A stretch of DNA of 64,000 nt, taken from positions 1-64,000 of the forward strand of contig CAZAYP010000008.1 in assembly GCA_964489425.1 (NCBI GenBank), given 5' to 3'. The DNA comes from CAZAYP01 sp964489425 [NCBI: uncultured Verrucomicrobiota bacterium] (GTDB lineage Bacteria > Verrucomicrobiota > Kiritimatiellia > RZYC01). Shown piece after piece: positions 53,957-63,219 of this stretch. The notes under the pieces were generated by a model that made no database searches, was not told where the DNA came from, and worked only from the letters and a program-made list of their open reading frames with translations. The position numbers and the translations under genes are program-made. Within the stretch, counting starts at the first letter, position 1. Every line of letters starts with the position of its first letter.

Positions 53957-54379
53957 ATGACGAAGCGTCTGACACTTGCAACCCTGGTTCTGCTGCTGGG
54001 CGGCGTGGCGCTGTGTAGCGCCGGGTCGGACGTGCCCTCCCTGCTGGGAAAATGGGCCACGAAATCCGAGGGTGGCCTGCTGTTGCGGGCTGATCAGCCG
54101 GGCAAAACCACGCACTGGGAGCCGAAGCAGACCGTCCTGGAAGGCGAATTGACGGTGACGGAGCAAAACGGCCGGGTTCTGTACGGCGTTTTCAAGTCGC
54201 CGAAGCTCGAGGAACCGTTCGTGGGCGCCATCGGATTGGACAACCGGCTTTACTTCGCGGACACGGACGGGTATTTCGACGGCACGATCATCGATGCCAA
54301 CACGATCCAGATCATCTACCGCCACGTGTCAGCCAGCGACACCGTGGTCGCCGTTGGCGTCTGGACGCGCAAGGAATAG
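53957..54379 (+). CDS. Small secreted protein of unknown function
   Basis: A 140-residue protein with a signal peptide (MTKRLTLATLVLLLGGVALCSA). The mature part has alternating beta strands with a WATKSEGGLLLRAD start and a final HVSASDTVVAVGVWTRKE strand. The pattern suggests a small beta-barrel or lipocalin-like fold, but I do not recognise a family. A clear Shine-Dalgarno (GAGGAG) precedes the ATG. The gene follows leuS by 39 bases and is followed by GC-rich palindromes. Confidence 0.65.
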   Translation: MTKRLTLATLVLLLGGVALCSAGSDVPSLLGKWATKSEGGLLLRADQPGKTTHWEPKQTVLEGELTVTEQNGRVLYGVFKSPKLEEPFVGAIGLDNRLYFADTDGYFDGTIIDANTIQIIYRHVSASDTVVAVGVWTRKE

Positions 54380-54972
54380 TCGGCAGGGCGGGCGGTACCG
54401 CCCCTCGAGCCACCCCCCGGGGGTGCGCAGCAAGCCGACCGTTTCCCGGCCGCGCTACCTGGTTGCGGTCACCGCCCGCGGTTGCTGGTTGGCATGCTGG
54501 CCTGCTCTGTCCAGCCGGCGTCGCCTGCGGTGCATCCTGCGTAAGCGTGCCGAACGGCGGGGGCGGGGTCGCGGCATCGACCCTCGCCGATGGAACCAGG
54601 CCGTCTTCGCCGAACATGGGCACTGCAGGCTCTATGATGCTGGTGCCCCGGCGCGCCAGCCTGAAGGCGTTGCGGGGCGCAGCTGTGATTCGGTGCGGGT
54701 TGGCCGTTCCATAAGCAGACTATCCATCTGGAACTAAGGAAGCGGGGAACGGAGTTTGCGATCCTCGTAGACCGGCATGGATCGGCATGGTTTTCCTGGA
54801 TTGCTTGAGTTCCAGATTCGCCCCCCGTGCCCTTCGCGAGGGCGGCGCTTCCCGGAAGGGCGGCGCAGCCTGCGTGCACCGGATCGCAGATGCGCCCGGC
54901 GTTGCTCGGCCGCGGATTTCGCGTTTGACCGCGCCGGAGGCTGGGGGTTACAAATACATTATTCAGTAACGC
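54380..54972. other. Long noncoding gap with GC palindromes
   Basis: No convincing coding frame, RNA gene or promoter is seen in these 593 bases. At the left end lie a perfect 14-base palindrome, GGGCGGTACCGCCC (54390-54403), and a near-perfect CACCCCC/GGGGGTG pair (54411-54425). They could end transcription of the preceding gene, although no T-run follows. The rest separates leuS and its follower from polyene locus B. Confidence 0.4.
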
Positions 54973-55530
54973 ATGTTGCAACCCGTGGGAATGGCCGAGG
55001 TTATGACCGAAATGACAGCTTGTCGGGATTGCCCCCCGGCGGTGCCGGGATCCGGCGCCGCGCGGACCCTCGCGTTCCCCATCGCCGCGGCCACCCTCAC
55101 GCCCCACGCCCGGCCCATGCTGGCGGTTGACCAGGTGTTGTGCGCCGAGGCCGGCGCGGGACAGGTCGCGCTGCGGGCGCAGCCCGGAGCTTGGTACATG
55201 CGGGACGACGGGCGCTGGGACGAGGTGGCCGGGATCGAGCTGATCTCGCAGGCGGCCGCCGCAGTCAGCGGGATCACCCCGCCGGTTGGCGCGGCCGCGC
55301 CGCCGGTGTGCTTTCTGGCCGAGGTGCGGCAGTACCGGGTGCGCGGCGACGTCCGGGCCGGCGACGACCTGGTCATTGACATCCGCAAGGCCGCGGAGTT
55401 TGGCGGCTTCTTTGTCACGGACGGCGAGCTGCGGCGCGGCGCCGCCGTCCTCGCCACGGCGGCGCTCACGTTCTGGCGGGACGACCGCCCCCAACCGGGC
55501 CGCGACCCGGAAAGGCCAACCCATGCCTGA
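54973..55530 (+). CDS. 3-hydroxyacyl-ACP dehydratase (ApeI/FabZ-like hotdog), locus B
   Basis: A 185-residue hotdog-fold protein that would dehydrate 3-hydroxyacyl-ACP to the trans-enoyl form, making the conjugated double bonds. TPHARPMLAVDQVL retains the catalytic His seen in FabZ, and GIELISQAAAA supplies the acidic partner. An upstream part of about 30 residues is not conserved; ATGs at 54991, 55003 and 55012 are alternatives. No Shine-Dalgarno stands out. It overlaps the ammonia-lyase start by eight bases. It is the only dehydratase seen in either locus. Confidence 0.78.
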   Translation: MLQPVGMAEVMTEMTACRDCPPAVPGSGAARTLAFPIAAATLTPHARPMLAVDQVLCAEAGAGQVALRAQPGAWYMRDDGRWDEVAGIELISQAAAAVSGITPPVGAAAPPVCFLAEVRQYRVRGDVRAGDDLVIDIRKAAEFGGFFVTDGELRRGAAVLATAALTFWRDDRPQPGRDPERPTHA

Positions 55531-57118
55531 TGCATCCCCGGTGCGGCTGACCGGCAACGACCTGACGATCGAGGACATCGTGGCGATCGGGGTGGGCGAC
55601 CGTCCCGTTGAGCTGGATCCGGCGGCGCTCGAGCGGTGCCGCCAATCCCGCGCTTTTCTCGAGGCAGAAGTGCGGGCGGGCAAGATTCTCTACGGGGTCA
55701 ACACCTCCTTCGGCCCGATGTGCAACAAGATCATCCGGCACGACGAGATCGAGGCGCTGCAGGTCAACCTGGTGCGGAGCCACGCCGCCGGACTGGGCGC
55801 GCCGATCGCGCCGTACATCGCGCGCGGGGTCCTGGCGCTGCGGCTGAACACCCTGCTCAAGGGATTCTCGGGGGTGCGCGTGGAGCTGCTTGCCGCGCTG
55901 CGCGACATGCTCAACGCGGGCATCGCGCCGTACATCCCGGAGAGCGGGAGCGTCGGGGCGTCCGGGGACCTGGTGCACCTTGCGCACCTGGCCCTGGGGC
56001 TGATCGGGGAGGGGCAGGTACACTACCAGGGCGAGTGGATGGCGGCGCGCGCCGCGTTCGCGCGGGCCGGGCTCCAGCCCGTTACCCTGGGCTTCAAGGA
56101 AGGGCTGGCGCTGATCAACGGCACGGCGGCCATGACGGCGCTGGCGGCCTTCGCGCTGTTCGGCGCGGAAAAGGCGCTGCGGATCGCGCACGTGACCGCC
56201 GCCTTTGCCATGGAGATTTTCGGCGGCATCGACGATGCGTTTGACGAACAACTGCACGCGCTGAAGCCCCACCCCGGCCAGGTCGCGGCCGCCCGGACCA
56301 TCCGCCGGCTCTACCACGGATCGGCTAACATCACCCAGCGCGGCGAGATCCATCGGCGGATCGGCGCGGAGCGCGATCTCGCGCAGAGCGTTTACCAGGC
56401 GGGCGTCAACGTGCAGGACGTGTACTCCATCCGCTGCACCGCCCAGGTCCTGGCGCCCGCGGTCGAGGCGCTCGCCGCCGCCCGGGAAACGGTGCGCATC
56501 GAAGCCAACTCGGTCAACGACAACCCCATCGTCATCCCCGGCGAGGGCATCCTCCACGGCGGCAACTTCCACGGCCAGAGCCTGTCCTTTGCCATGGACA
56601 TGCTGGCCATCGCGGTCTGCACGCTGGGCAACCTGTCGGAGCGCCGGATCAACAAGCTGCTGGACAAGCACCTCAACGAGGGGTTGCCCGAGCACCTGGT
56701 GGCTGGCGGCGAGGCCGGGCTGGTCATGGGGTTCATGGGCGCGCAGTACCTGGCCGTGTCCGCCACGGCGGAGAACCGGCACCTGGCCAATCCCGTCAGC
56801 ATCCACTCCATCTCCTGCAACGCGTCCAACCAGGACGTCGTCAGCATGGGCACCATTGCGGCGCGCCGGGCGTTCCAGCTGGTCCGGAACGTCAAGCACG
56901 TGCTCACGCTGGAGGTGCTGTGCGATCTCCAGGCCCTGGCGCTCAAGCCCACCGGCCCCCTGGGCTACGGCACCGGCAAGCTGCGCGCGCTGCTGGCGGA
57001 GGATTTCCAGGTTTACGACAATACCCGCGTCATGCACGACGTGCTCGCGGCCATGCGCAAAAAGCTGTTCTCCACCGCGCTGCTGGCGGACCTGGCGCCC
57101 TACCTGGGGCCCGCATGA
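55523..57118 (+). CDS. Aromatic amino acid ammonia-lyase (HAL/PAL/TAL family)
   Basis: A 531-residue MIO enzyme. The ASG triad (Ala146-Ser147-Gly148 in GSVGASGDL) would form the MIO prosthetic group, and the catalytic Tyr is in LYGVNTSFGP. NDNPIV, HGGNFHG and NQDVVSMGT motifs are intact. The selectivity loop is SHAAG (His87), as in histidine lyases and, from memory, the Flavobacterium tyrosine lyase of flexirubin loci. Which amino acid is used is not settled by the sequence. In this context release of an aryl-acrylic acid as the polyene starter is likely. An aryl-CoA or aryl-ACP ligase would be needed and is not in the window. Its stop overlaps the LolA-like gene by ATGA. Confidence 0.88.
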   Translation: MPDASPVRLTGNDLTIEDIVAIGVGDRPVELDPAALERCRQSRAFLEAEVRAGKILYGVNTSFGPMCNKIIRHDEIEALQVNLVRSHAAGLGAPIAPYIARGVLALRLNTLLKGFSGVRVELLAALRDMLNAGIAPYIPESGSVGASGDLVHLAHLALGLIGEGQVHYQGEWMAARAAFARAGLQPVTLGFKEGLALINGTAAMTALAAFALFGAEKALRIAHVTAAFAMEIFGGIDDAFDEQLHALKPHPGQVAAARTIRRLYHGSANITQRGEIHRRIGAERDLAQSVYQAGVNVQDVYSIRCTAQVLAPAVEALAAARETVRIEANSVNDNPIVIPGEGILHGGNFHGQSLSFAMDMLAIAVCTLGNLSERRINKLLDKHLNEGLPEHLVAGGEAGLVMGFMGAQYLAVSATAENRHLANPVSIHSISCNASNQDVVSMGTIAARRAFQLVRNVKHVLTLEVLCDLQALALKPTGPLGYGTGKLRALLAEDFQVYDNTRVMHDVLAAMRKKLFSTALLADLAPYLGPA

Positions 57119-57849
57119 CCCCGGGGCTTCAGACCACGGGGGGCGGGGTGCGCGCCGCGCTGGCCGTTGCGGTCCTGTGCGCGGGCTTGTCGGCCGCATC
57201 CACCGCCGGCGCCGCCGCCGCGCCGGCGGCCGACCCGCTGCGGGAGGCGCTGACCGATTGGCAGGCCGGGCTCCGGCAGGTTTCGTCGATTGCCAGCGAT
57301 TTTGTCCAGGAAAAGCGCCTGGCGCTCTTCCAGGATGTCCTCACGATCCGCGGCTGCCTGTTCATTGCGACCAACGGCCTGTTTGCCTGGGAAACCCACT
57401 GGCCGGTACGCTACAAGCTGGTGGTCGCCGACGGCCGCATCCGCCAGTGGGACGAAGAGACCGGCCGCGTGCAGACGTTCTCGATGCGGGACAACCCCGC
57501 GGCTTCGGTCATCCACGCGCAAATGTCGGCCTGGTTCTCGGGCCAGTACGAGGGCCTGACCAATACCTATGACGTCGCGCTCGCCGCCGAGCACCCGGTC
57601 TCATTCCTTTTCACGCCGCGCGCCGGCTCGCCGGCGGCGGGCTACGTGGCCACGGTCCAAGTCTGGCTGCGCCCGGACGGCCACTATCTCGACAAGGTGC
57701 GGATCGCGGAGCTTTCCGGCGACAGCACCGCCATCACGTTTACCAACACGGTGCTGAACCAGGACCTGCCGGCGACGGCCTGGGACGTCCAGGTCCTTGC
57801 GACCAACGCCCTGCCGGCGACGGCGGCCGGGGCCCCCGTGGGCGAATGA
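57115..57849 (+). CDS. LolA-like outer-membrane lipoprotein carrier protein, locus B
   Basis: A 244-residue secreted protein. The signal peptide is ALAVAVLCAGLSAASTAGA. The mature part has the LolA pattern: SDFVQEKRLALFQDVLTIRG, the FIATNGLFAWETHWPVRYKLVV core, and a DEETGRVQTFSM turn. In aryl-polyene loci a LolA-like protein is thought to carry the lipid-linked product across the periplasm; that role is inferred here. Four-base overlaps join it to the ammonia-lyase before and the MMPL exporter after, so the three are translationally coupled. Confidence 0.82.
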   Translation: MTPGLQTTGGGVRAALAVAVLCAGLSAASTAGAAAAPAADPLREALTDWQAGLRQVSSIASDFVQEKRLALFQDVLTIRGCLFIATNGLFAWETHWPVRYKLVVADGRIRQWDEETGRVQTFSMRDNPAASVIHAQMSAWFSGQYEGLTNTYDVALAAEHPVSFLFTPRAGSPAAGYVATVQVWLRPDGHYLDKVRIAELSGDSTAITFTNTVLNQDLPATAWDVQVLATNALPATAAGAPVGE

Positions 57850-60224
57850 AGGCCCTCCGTTGCCTTGAAATCGCCCTGGTCCTGCTGCTGGCCGGCGGGG
57901 GCGTGTGGCTGCTTGTCTTCCGGCCGCTCGACGATCGGCTCGACGCCATGCTGCCCCAGGATCCCGTGCTCCTGCAGTCCATGCGCGTGCTCGAGGACGC
58001 GAAGCTTTCCGGGCGGGTGATTGTCCAGGTGCAGGCCGAGGCATCCGGCTTTCCGCACGCGGATTTTGTCGCCGCCCTGGACCAGTTGGCGGCCGACCTG
58101 CACTCGCCCCTGGTCGCGCAGGTCATCACGCCGGCCGCCGCCATGCCCACGCCGGAGGATGTGCGTGAGCTGGCGACCTTCGCCCCCCAGCTCCTGGGCC
58201 CGGCGTCCTACGACGACCTGGAGCGGCGCCTCGGCGCCGAGGGTGTCGACCAGGCGCTCAAGGCCATCCGGCGGACCATGATGAGCCCCCACTCGCTGCC
58301 GCTGGCGGAATGGTTCCGCCGGGACCCGCTGGGCGCGCGGGCCACCGCCCTGAAGCCCCTGGAGCCGCTCGGCAAGGCCATGGGGTTCCGGCTGGCGATC
58401 ACCGACGGTCACTTTTTCAGCGAGGACCAGCAGGCCGCGATGCTGATCCTGGAGACGCCCGTGCGCATCACCGACCACGCGGCGTCCTCCCAGTTGATGG
58501 ACTTCATCCGCGCGGGGCTGGCCCGGCTGCCGGCCGGCCTCCGGGGGTCCATCATCGCCGGGCATCTCCACACCCTGAGCAACCAGCGCCTTATCCGGCG
58601 GGACATCGGCTGGACCGGAATGCTGGCGAGCGTTTTCTTTGGCGCGTTTTTCCTGATCTACTACCGCGACCTGCGCTCCGTGATCATCTTTGTCATCCCC
58701 ACCCTCGGCATCCTCATGGGGCTCGCCGTGATCGGGATCACTGGCGCGCGGGTCGCGGCGATCGTGGTGGGCATGTGCGGCATGCTGGCGGGCATTGCCA
58801 TTGATTACGGGATCCACGTGTACGTGGCGCTGTCGCGGCCGGAAGCCGACCGGTCGCGCGAGGCGGCCGTGCGGCTGATCCACCGCTCCCTCTGGCTCAG
58901 CGCCTTGACGACCATGACCCCGATCGCCGCGCTCATGCTCTCGACCATTCCCGGCTACCGGCAGCTCGGGCTCCTGGCCAGCGCCACGCTCCTTTTCTCC
59001 CTGCTGCTGGCCATCCGGGTTATGCCGCTGTTCTTTCCCAAGGCGCTGAAGGCGGTGCCTGCGCCTGCGCCGCGCGGGGCGGCGCGCGCGCGGCCCGGCC
59101 CCGGGCCGGGCCGGGTGGTGTTACTTTTCCTGGTCTGCCTGGCCGGAGCCATTGTCGCGGCCACGACCATCAAGGTGGACCTTGATTTTGCGCGGCTGGA
59201 CGGGACCGAGCCGGCGATCCTGCGGGACGAGGAATCCTTTTTTGAACGCTGGGGCGCGGGGCCGGCCAGCATGGGCATTGTCGCGGTATGGGACCCGGAC
59301 CCGGAGATCGCCCGCCAGGCCAACGACGCCATCTACCAGCAGGTCAGCGCGATGGGGGCGACCTCCAACGCATTCTTCAGCCTGGCCGCGGTCTGCCCCT
59401 CAGAGAAAACGCGCGCCGCCAACGCCGCGCGCTGGCGGGATTTCTGGGACCGGCACGCGGCCGACGTCCGGGTGGAGCTGGCCCGGCTCGGTCCCGGCTA
59501 TGGGTTCGCCACCAACGCATTTGATCCGTTCTTCGACTCGCTGCGCGCGGGCACGGACCCGGCGGTGTTCGCGGCGACCAATCGCCTGCTGGCCATGCTG
59601 GAACAGCAGTTCGTGCGCGCCAACGCCGACCGGTTCATGCTGTTGTCGTTTTATTGCGACAGCCCGGCTGTGGCGCGGGCGCTGGCCGATCTCCACGACG
59701 TCCCGGCCCAGTACGCGTGCATCTCGCGGCGCGGGCTGCAGGCGACGTTCGCGGGCAGCGTCATCCGGGACCTGGCCCGCCAGGCGATCGTCGGCCTGGC
59801 CCTGATCGGGATCCTCGTGGTGGTTTTGGTCCGCCAGGCGCGGGCCATGCTGCTCATCAGCATTCCGCCGATCGCCGGCGTGGTGGGCATGCTGGCGGGG
59901 CTGCGGCTGGCCGGGCAACCCCTCTCGCCCGTGACCATGATGGCGGGGTTGCTGCTGGCGGGCAACTGCTTCGACTACGGGGTCTTCATGCTGGAGGCGT
60001 GGCGGCGCAACGCCCGCGAGGAGATCGGCCGCGGCGTCTACCTGGCATGGCTCACGACGGCGGGCGGGGCGGCGCTGCTGCTGGTGGCGCAGCACCCGGT
60101 GCTCTATGCCACGGGCCTGGCGCTCACGGTGGGCGTGACGTGCGGCTACGTCACCGCGCGGTGGGTGCTCTGGTCGGCGGCCGCGGTGCTGCGCGTGCCC
60201 ACCCGGAGCCAGGGGCCGGCATGA
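57846..60224 (+). CDS. MMPL/RND-type exporter, locus B
   Basis: A 792-residue membrane exporter of the MMPL class (COG4258-like). It has two halves, each with one helix, a periplasmic domain and a five-helix bundle. The first bundle carries the GMCGMLAGIAIDYGIHVYVAL motif, and the second carries GLLLAGNCFDYGVFMLEA; both contain the acidic residue expected for proton coupling. It is the probable inner-membrane step for lipid-anchored polyene. It overlaps its neighbours by four bases on each side. Confidence 0.87.
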   Translation: MKALRCLEIALVLLLAGGGVWLLVFRPLDDRLDAMLPQDPVLLQSMRVLEDAKLSGRVIVQVQAEASGFPHADFVAALDQLAADLHSPLVAQVITPAAAMPTPEDVRELATFAPQLLGPASYDDLERRLGAEGVDQALKAIRRTMMSPHSLPLAEWFRRDPLGARATALKPLEPLGKAMGFRLAITDGHFFSEDQQAAMLILETPVRITDHAASSQLMDFIRAGLARLPAGLRGSIIAGHLHTLSNQRLIRRDIGWTGMLASVFFGAFFLIYYRDLRSVIIFVIPTLGILMGLAVIGITGARVAAIVVGMCGMLAGIAIDYGIHVYVALSRPEADRSREAAVRLIHRSLWLSALTTMTPIAALMLSTIPGYRQLGLLASATLLFSLLLAIRVMPLFFPKALKAVPAPAPRGAARARPGPGPGRVVLLFLVCLAGAIVAATTIKVDLDFARLDGTEPAILRDEESFFERWGAGPASMGIVAVWDPDPEIARQANDAIYQQVSAMGATSNAFFSLAAVCPSEKTRAANAARWRDFWDRHAADVRVELARLGPGYGFATNAFDPFFDSLRAGTDPAVFAATNRLLAMLEQQFVRANADRFMLLSFYCDSPAVARALADLHDVPAQYACISRRGLQATFAGSVIRDLARQAIVGLALIGILVVVLVRQARAMLLISIPPIAGVVGMLAGLRLAGQPLSPVTMMAGLLLAGNCFDYGVFMLEAWRRNAREEIGRGVYLAWLTTAGGAALLLVAQHPVLYATGLALTVGVTCGYVTARWVLWSAAAVLRVPTRSQGPA

Positions 60225-60931
60225 CCGCATCCCCCCGGCCATCCTGGCGCGTTGTGCTGCCCGTGCTGCTGGCGGTGGTCCTGGCGACCGGGTGCGCCAG
60301 CCTGCGGCCGCCGGCGGTACCCGCGGCGCCGCCCGCGGGATACCTGGGCGCGGTCCAGGCCGCCCAGGCTGGATTCCATGCGGTCTACGAGGGCGAACTG
60401 CGGATCTGGTTCCATTCCTTTTCGGCCATCTGGTATGTCGCCGTGCCGCCGGGCGGCACCAGCCTGGCCGTGGCGGTGCTCAGCCCGACGGGCGTCAAGA
60501 TCATGCAGATGCACGGCGCGCCGGGCGCGCACGCGTGCGTGGTGGCGGTGCCTGCGGCGGATCGGTTGCAACCGTACGGCGCGGCCCTGTGGGGCGGCCT
60601 GTGGTGGGGCCTTGCGGCCGGTGGCCAGGCGCCTGTAACGGACTGGGTGCGGCAAGGCAACGAGGTCGCGGGTTGCGCGATGCAGGGCGCGGCCCAGGCG
60701 CGGTTCCTGGCGCTGGCCACCAACGGGGCGCTGGCCGGGCTGGACGTGCGCGAAGCCGGCCGGCGCCGGTACGCCATCCGGCTGGCCGAGGCGCGCCACC
60801 ACGCGGACCGCGCGTATGCGGGCCGGGTCAGGATTGAATGCGCCCGGCCCCGGTGCCGCCTGACCCTGGCCTTGAAGAGCCTGCGCTGGAGCGACGACCC
60901 GGGACCCACCGACCATGCCGCTGGACCCTAA
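60221..60931 (+). CDS. Lipoprotein of the aryl-polyene export set (DUF3261-like)
   Basis: A 236-residue lipoprotein. A basic N-terminus is followed by a hydrophobic segment and a lipobox (VLATGC). The mature part starts with an Ala/Pro-rich linker. Two cysteines near the end (ECARPRCRL) and a tryptophan-rich GGLWWGL segment are noted. It shares ATGA overlaps with the MMPL gene and 17 bases with the radical SAM gene. DUF3261-like or LolB-like outer-membrane receptor is a context-based guess; the sequence alone is not decisive. Confidence 0.6.
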   Translation: MTASPRPSWRVVLPVLLAVVLATGCASLRPPAVPAAPPAGYLGAVQAAQAGFHAVYEGELRIWFHSFSAIWYVAVPPGGTSLAVAVLSPTGVKIMQMHGAPGAHACVVAVPAADRLQPYGAALWGGLWWGLAAGGQAPVTDWVRQGNEVAGCAMQGAAQARFLALATNGALAGLDVREAGRRRYAIRLAEARHHADRAYAGRVRIECARPRCRLTLALKSLRWSDDPGPTDHAAGP

Positions 60932-62351
60932 GCGCATCCTGCTGATCCACCCCGTGGGCGGCCACAAGCACGCTGCGGCCTCCGACATCGTGCGCAAGGC
61001 CAACCGAATGCCGCCGATCGGCCTGGCCTCCATCGCCGCCTGGCTGGAGCAGGCGGGGCTGCGCGCGGACATCCTCGACTTCAACGCCGATCCCGCCAGC
61101 GAGGCGCGCCTGGAAGAGCAGGTGCGGGCCACCGCTCCTGGCTTCGTGGGGTTCAGCTGCACCACGTCCGCGTTTCTCGACGCCGCCGGGCTGGCGCAGC
61201 AGGTCAAGGCGTGGGCGCCCGCCACGGTCACGGTGGTGGGCGGCGCGCACGTCTCCGCGCTCCGCGAGGAGGCGCTGGCGCGTTATCCCCAGTTCGACTA
61301 CGGGGTGTGGGGCGAAGGCGAGGAGACCCTGCGCGTGCTGATGCAGGGCGACCCCGCGGACCGCGCGGGATTGATCTTTCGCGAGGGCGGCGCCGTGCGC
61401 TGCGGCGGGCGGCGGGAGCCCGGCCTCGTGCTGGACCGCCTGCCGTTCCCGGCCTACGAGAAGCTGCCCGGCTATCCCGACCGTTACACGCTGCCCATCT
61501 TCAATTACCCGAAAGCCCCCAACGCCAGCTTTATTTCCAGCCGGGGGTGCCCCTGCGCTTGCAGCTATTGCGACCGCTCCGTCTTCGGCGCCGAGTTCCG
61601 CTACAACTCCGCCGATTATGTGTACCGCCACATGCGCCACATGCGCGACCGGTTCGGCGTCCGGCACCTTAACTTTTACGATGACCAGTTCACGCTCCAC
61701 CGCGGCCGGGTGGCCGAGCTGGCGCAGCGCCTGGCCGACGAGCCGCTCGGCATGACGTTCAACTGCGCCGCGCGGCCGGACCGCCTGGACGCCGAACTGC
61801 TGGCGGCGCTGAAGCGGGCCGGCTGCTGGATGATCAGCCTCGGTATCGAGACCGGCGATCCCGAGCTGCTGGCCCGCCACCGCCGCCACGGCGACCTGGA
61901 CCAACTCGCCGCGGTCATTCGCCTGATCAACCAGGCGGGCATCCGCGCCAAGGGCCTGGTCATGCTCGGGTTGCCCGGCGAGACGGAGGACTCGATCCGC
62001 CGCAGCATGCGGTATGTGCACAGCCTGCCGATCGACGACTTGAACGTCGCCAAGTTCACGCCGTTCCCGGGCACACCGCTGTACCAAGATATCCGGCAGC
62101 ACGGCACGTTCGACGAGGATTGGAACCGCATGGACTGCATGCATTTCCTGTTTGTCCCCAAGGGGCTGACCGCCGCGCGCATGCAGGCGCTGTTCATGGA
62201 GTTTTACAAGCGCCACGCCATGCGGCCGCGGACGGCGTGGGGGTACTTCACCATGCTCTGGAAGTCGCCGGACAGCTGGCGGCGGTTTGCCGCCGATGCC
62301 GGGGCCTTTTTTTCGTTTGCACGCAGCAACCGCCGGTGGCAAGATGACTGA
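60915..62351 (+). CDS. B12-binding radical SAM protein, locus B
   Basis: A 478-residue class B radical SAM enzyme. An N-terminal cobalamin-binding Rossmann domain (PPIGLASIAAWLEQAG, then VTVVGGAHVSAL) is followed by the SAM barrel with Cys212, Cys216 and Cys219 in GCPCACSYCDR. A conserved FYDDQFTLH strand and a SLGIETGDPELL block follow. It lacks the KS domains of its locus-A relative. Such enzymes methylate or rearrange unreactive carbons. It overlaps the lipoprotein gene by 17 bases. Its substrate is probably the polyene or lipid moiety, an inference from context. Confidence 0.85.
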   Translation: MPLDPKRILLIHPVGGHKHAAASDIVRKANRMPPIGLASIAAWLEQAGLRADILDFNADPASEARLEEQVRATAPGFVGFSCTTSAFLDAAGLAQQVKAWAPATVTVVGGAHVSALREEALARYPQFDYGVWGEGEETLRVLMQGDPADRAGLIFREGGAVRCGGRREPGLVLDRLPFPAYEKLPGYPDRYTLPIFNYPKAPNASFISSRGCPCACSYCDRSVFGAEFRYNSADYVYRHMRHMRDRFGVRHLNFYDDQFTLHRGRVAELAQRLADEPLGMTFNCAARPDRLDAELLAALKRAGCWMISLGIETGDPELLARHRRHGDLDQLAAVIRLINQAGIRAKGLVMLGLPGETEDSIRRSMRYVHSLPIDDLNVAKFTPFPGTPLYQDIRQHGTFDEDWNRMDCMHFLFVPKGLTAARMQALFMEFYKRHAMRPRTAWGYFTMLWKSPDSWRRFAADAGAFFSFARSNRRWQDD

Positions 62352-62431
62352 AGTTGGTTGGTATCGTGTAACAACATGGTGGCCTGTGACCGGCATACGC
62401 CGCGCGGACCACCCAACATAGGAGATGTGAG

Positions 62432-62881
62432 ATGAATATTAACAAGCTGACCGTGGGCCTACTGGTGGCTTTGCTGAGCGCCACCTCCGCGTTTGCCTGG
62501 GGCGAGGCGCCGGTCAAGACCTACGAGGGCACAACCGGCCTGCCCACGTTGCAGGAAGTCACGGACGTGATGATGACGGCCAATACCCCCGCCGCCATAT
62601 ACGGCAGCGGAACCGTCACATGGGTGTTTGAAAAAGTGAAGGATGGCGAGATCGTCGGGACCCTTTACGACCGCAACTACATGGCCAAGGTCACGATCAC
62701 TTTTGACACTGAAAAATACACCATCACTTACAAGGACAGCACAAACCTCAATTACGATGGCACCAAGATCCACCCCAGTTACGACAAGTGGGTCACCGCG
62801 TTGAAGTTGAATATTGATAAGACGTTCACGCTCAAGAAAGCTGCCGCCGCCCCAGCCGCTGCCCCCGCTGCCCAGCAGTAG
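62432..62881 (+). CDS. Small secreted protein inside locus B
   Basis: A 149-residue protein with a signal peptide (INKLTVGLLVALLSATSAFA). The mature part is beta-rich, with several TITF/YTITYK strands, and ends in an Ala/Pro tail. AGGAG precedes the ATG. It lies 80 bases after the radical SAM gene and 14 before the ACP gene. I do not recognise a family. A periplasmic accessory role in the pathway is possible but not shown. Confidence 0.6.
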   Translation: MNINKLTVGLLVALLSATSAFAWGEAPVKTYEGTTGLPTLQEVTDVMMTANTPAAIYGSGTVTWVFEKVKDGEIVGTLYDRNYMAKVTITFDTEKYTITYKDSTNLNYDGTKIHPSYDKWVTALKLNIDKTFTLKKAAAAPAAAPAAQQ

Positions 62882-62895
62882 GTCGGATCGCTCGC

Positions 62896-63174
62896 ATGCA
62901 GGAAGCGCAGCCGGATTTTGGCGCACTGAAGGCGCAGCTCAAGGAGCTGATCGTCTCGCACCTTGCGCTGGTCAACGTGACGCCCGGCTCCATCCGGGAT
63001 GAGGCCCCCCTGTTTGGCGAAGGGCTGGGGCTCGACTCGCTGGACGCGGTTGAACTGATCGTCATGCTCAAGCGCCACTTTGGCGTGACGGTTCCGGACT
63101 CGGAAACCGGGCGCCGGATTTTCAGTTCCATCGATACGCTGGCCGAGTACGTCCAGGCGAACCGCACCCAGTGA
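62896..63174 (+). CDS. Acyl carrier protein, locus B
   Basis: A 92-residue type II ACP. The attachment site is LGLDSLDAVELIV (Ser48), and the preceding EAPLFGEGLG loop matches ACPs of polyene loci. It differs from the locus-A ACP in most positions, so the two are likely to serve different enzymes. The next gene, a ketosynthase, starts 45 bases downstream. No strong Shine-Dalgarno is visible. Confidence 0.9.
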   Translation: MQEAQPDFGALKAQLKELIVSHLALVNVTPGSIRDEAPLFGEGLGLDSLDAVELIVMLKRHFGVTVPDSETGRRIFSSIDTLAEYVQANRTQ

Positions 63175-63219
63175 CCGCCGCGTTCGCGCCGCGCCCGCCC
63201 GCCCGGGAACCGAGGCGCC

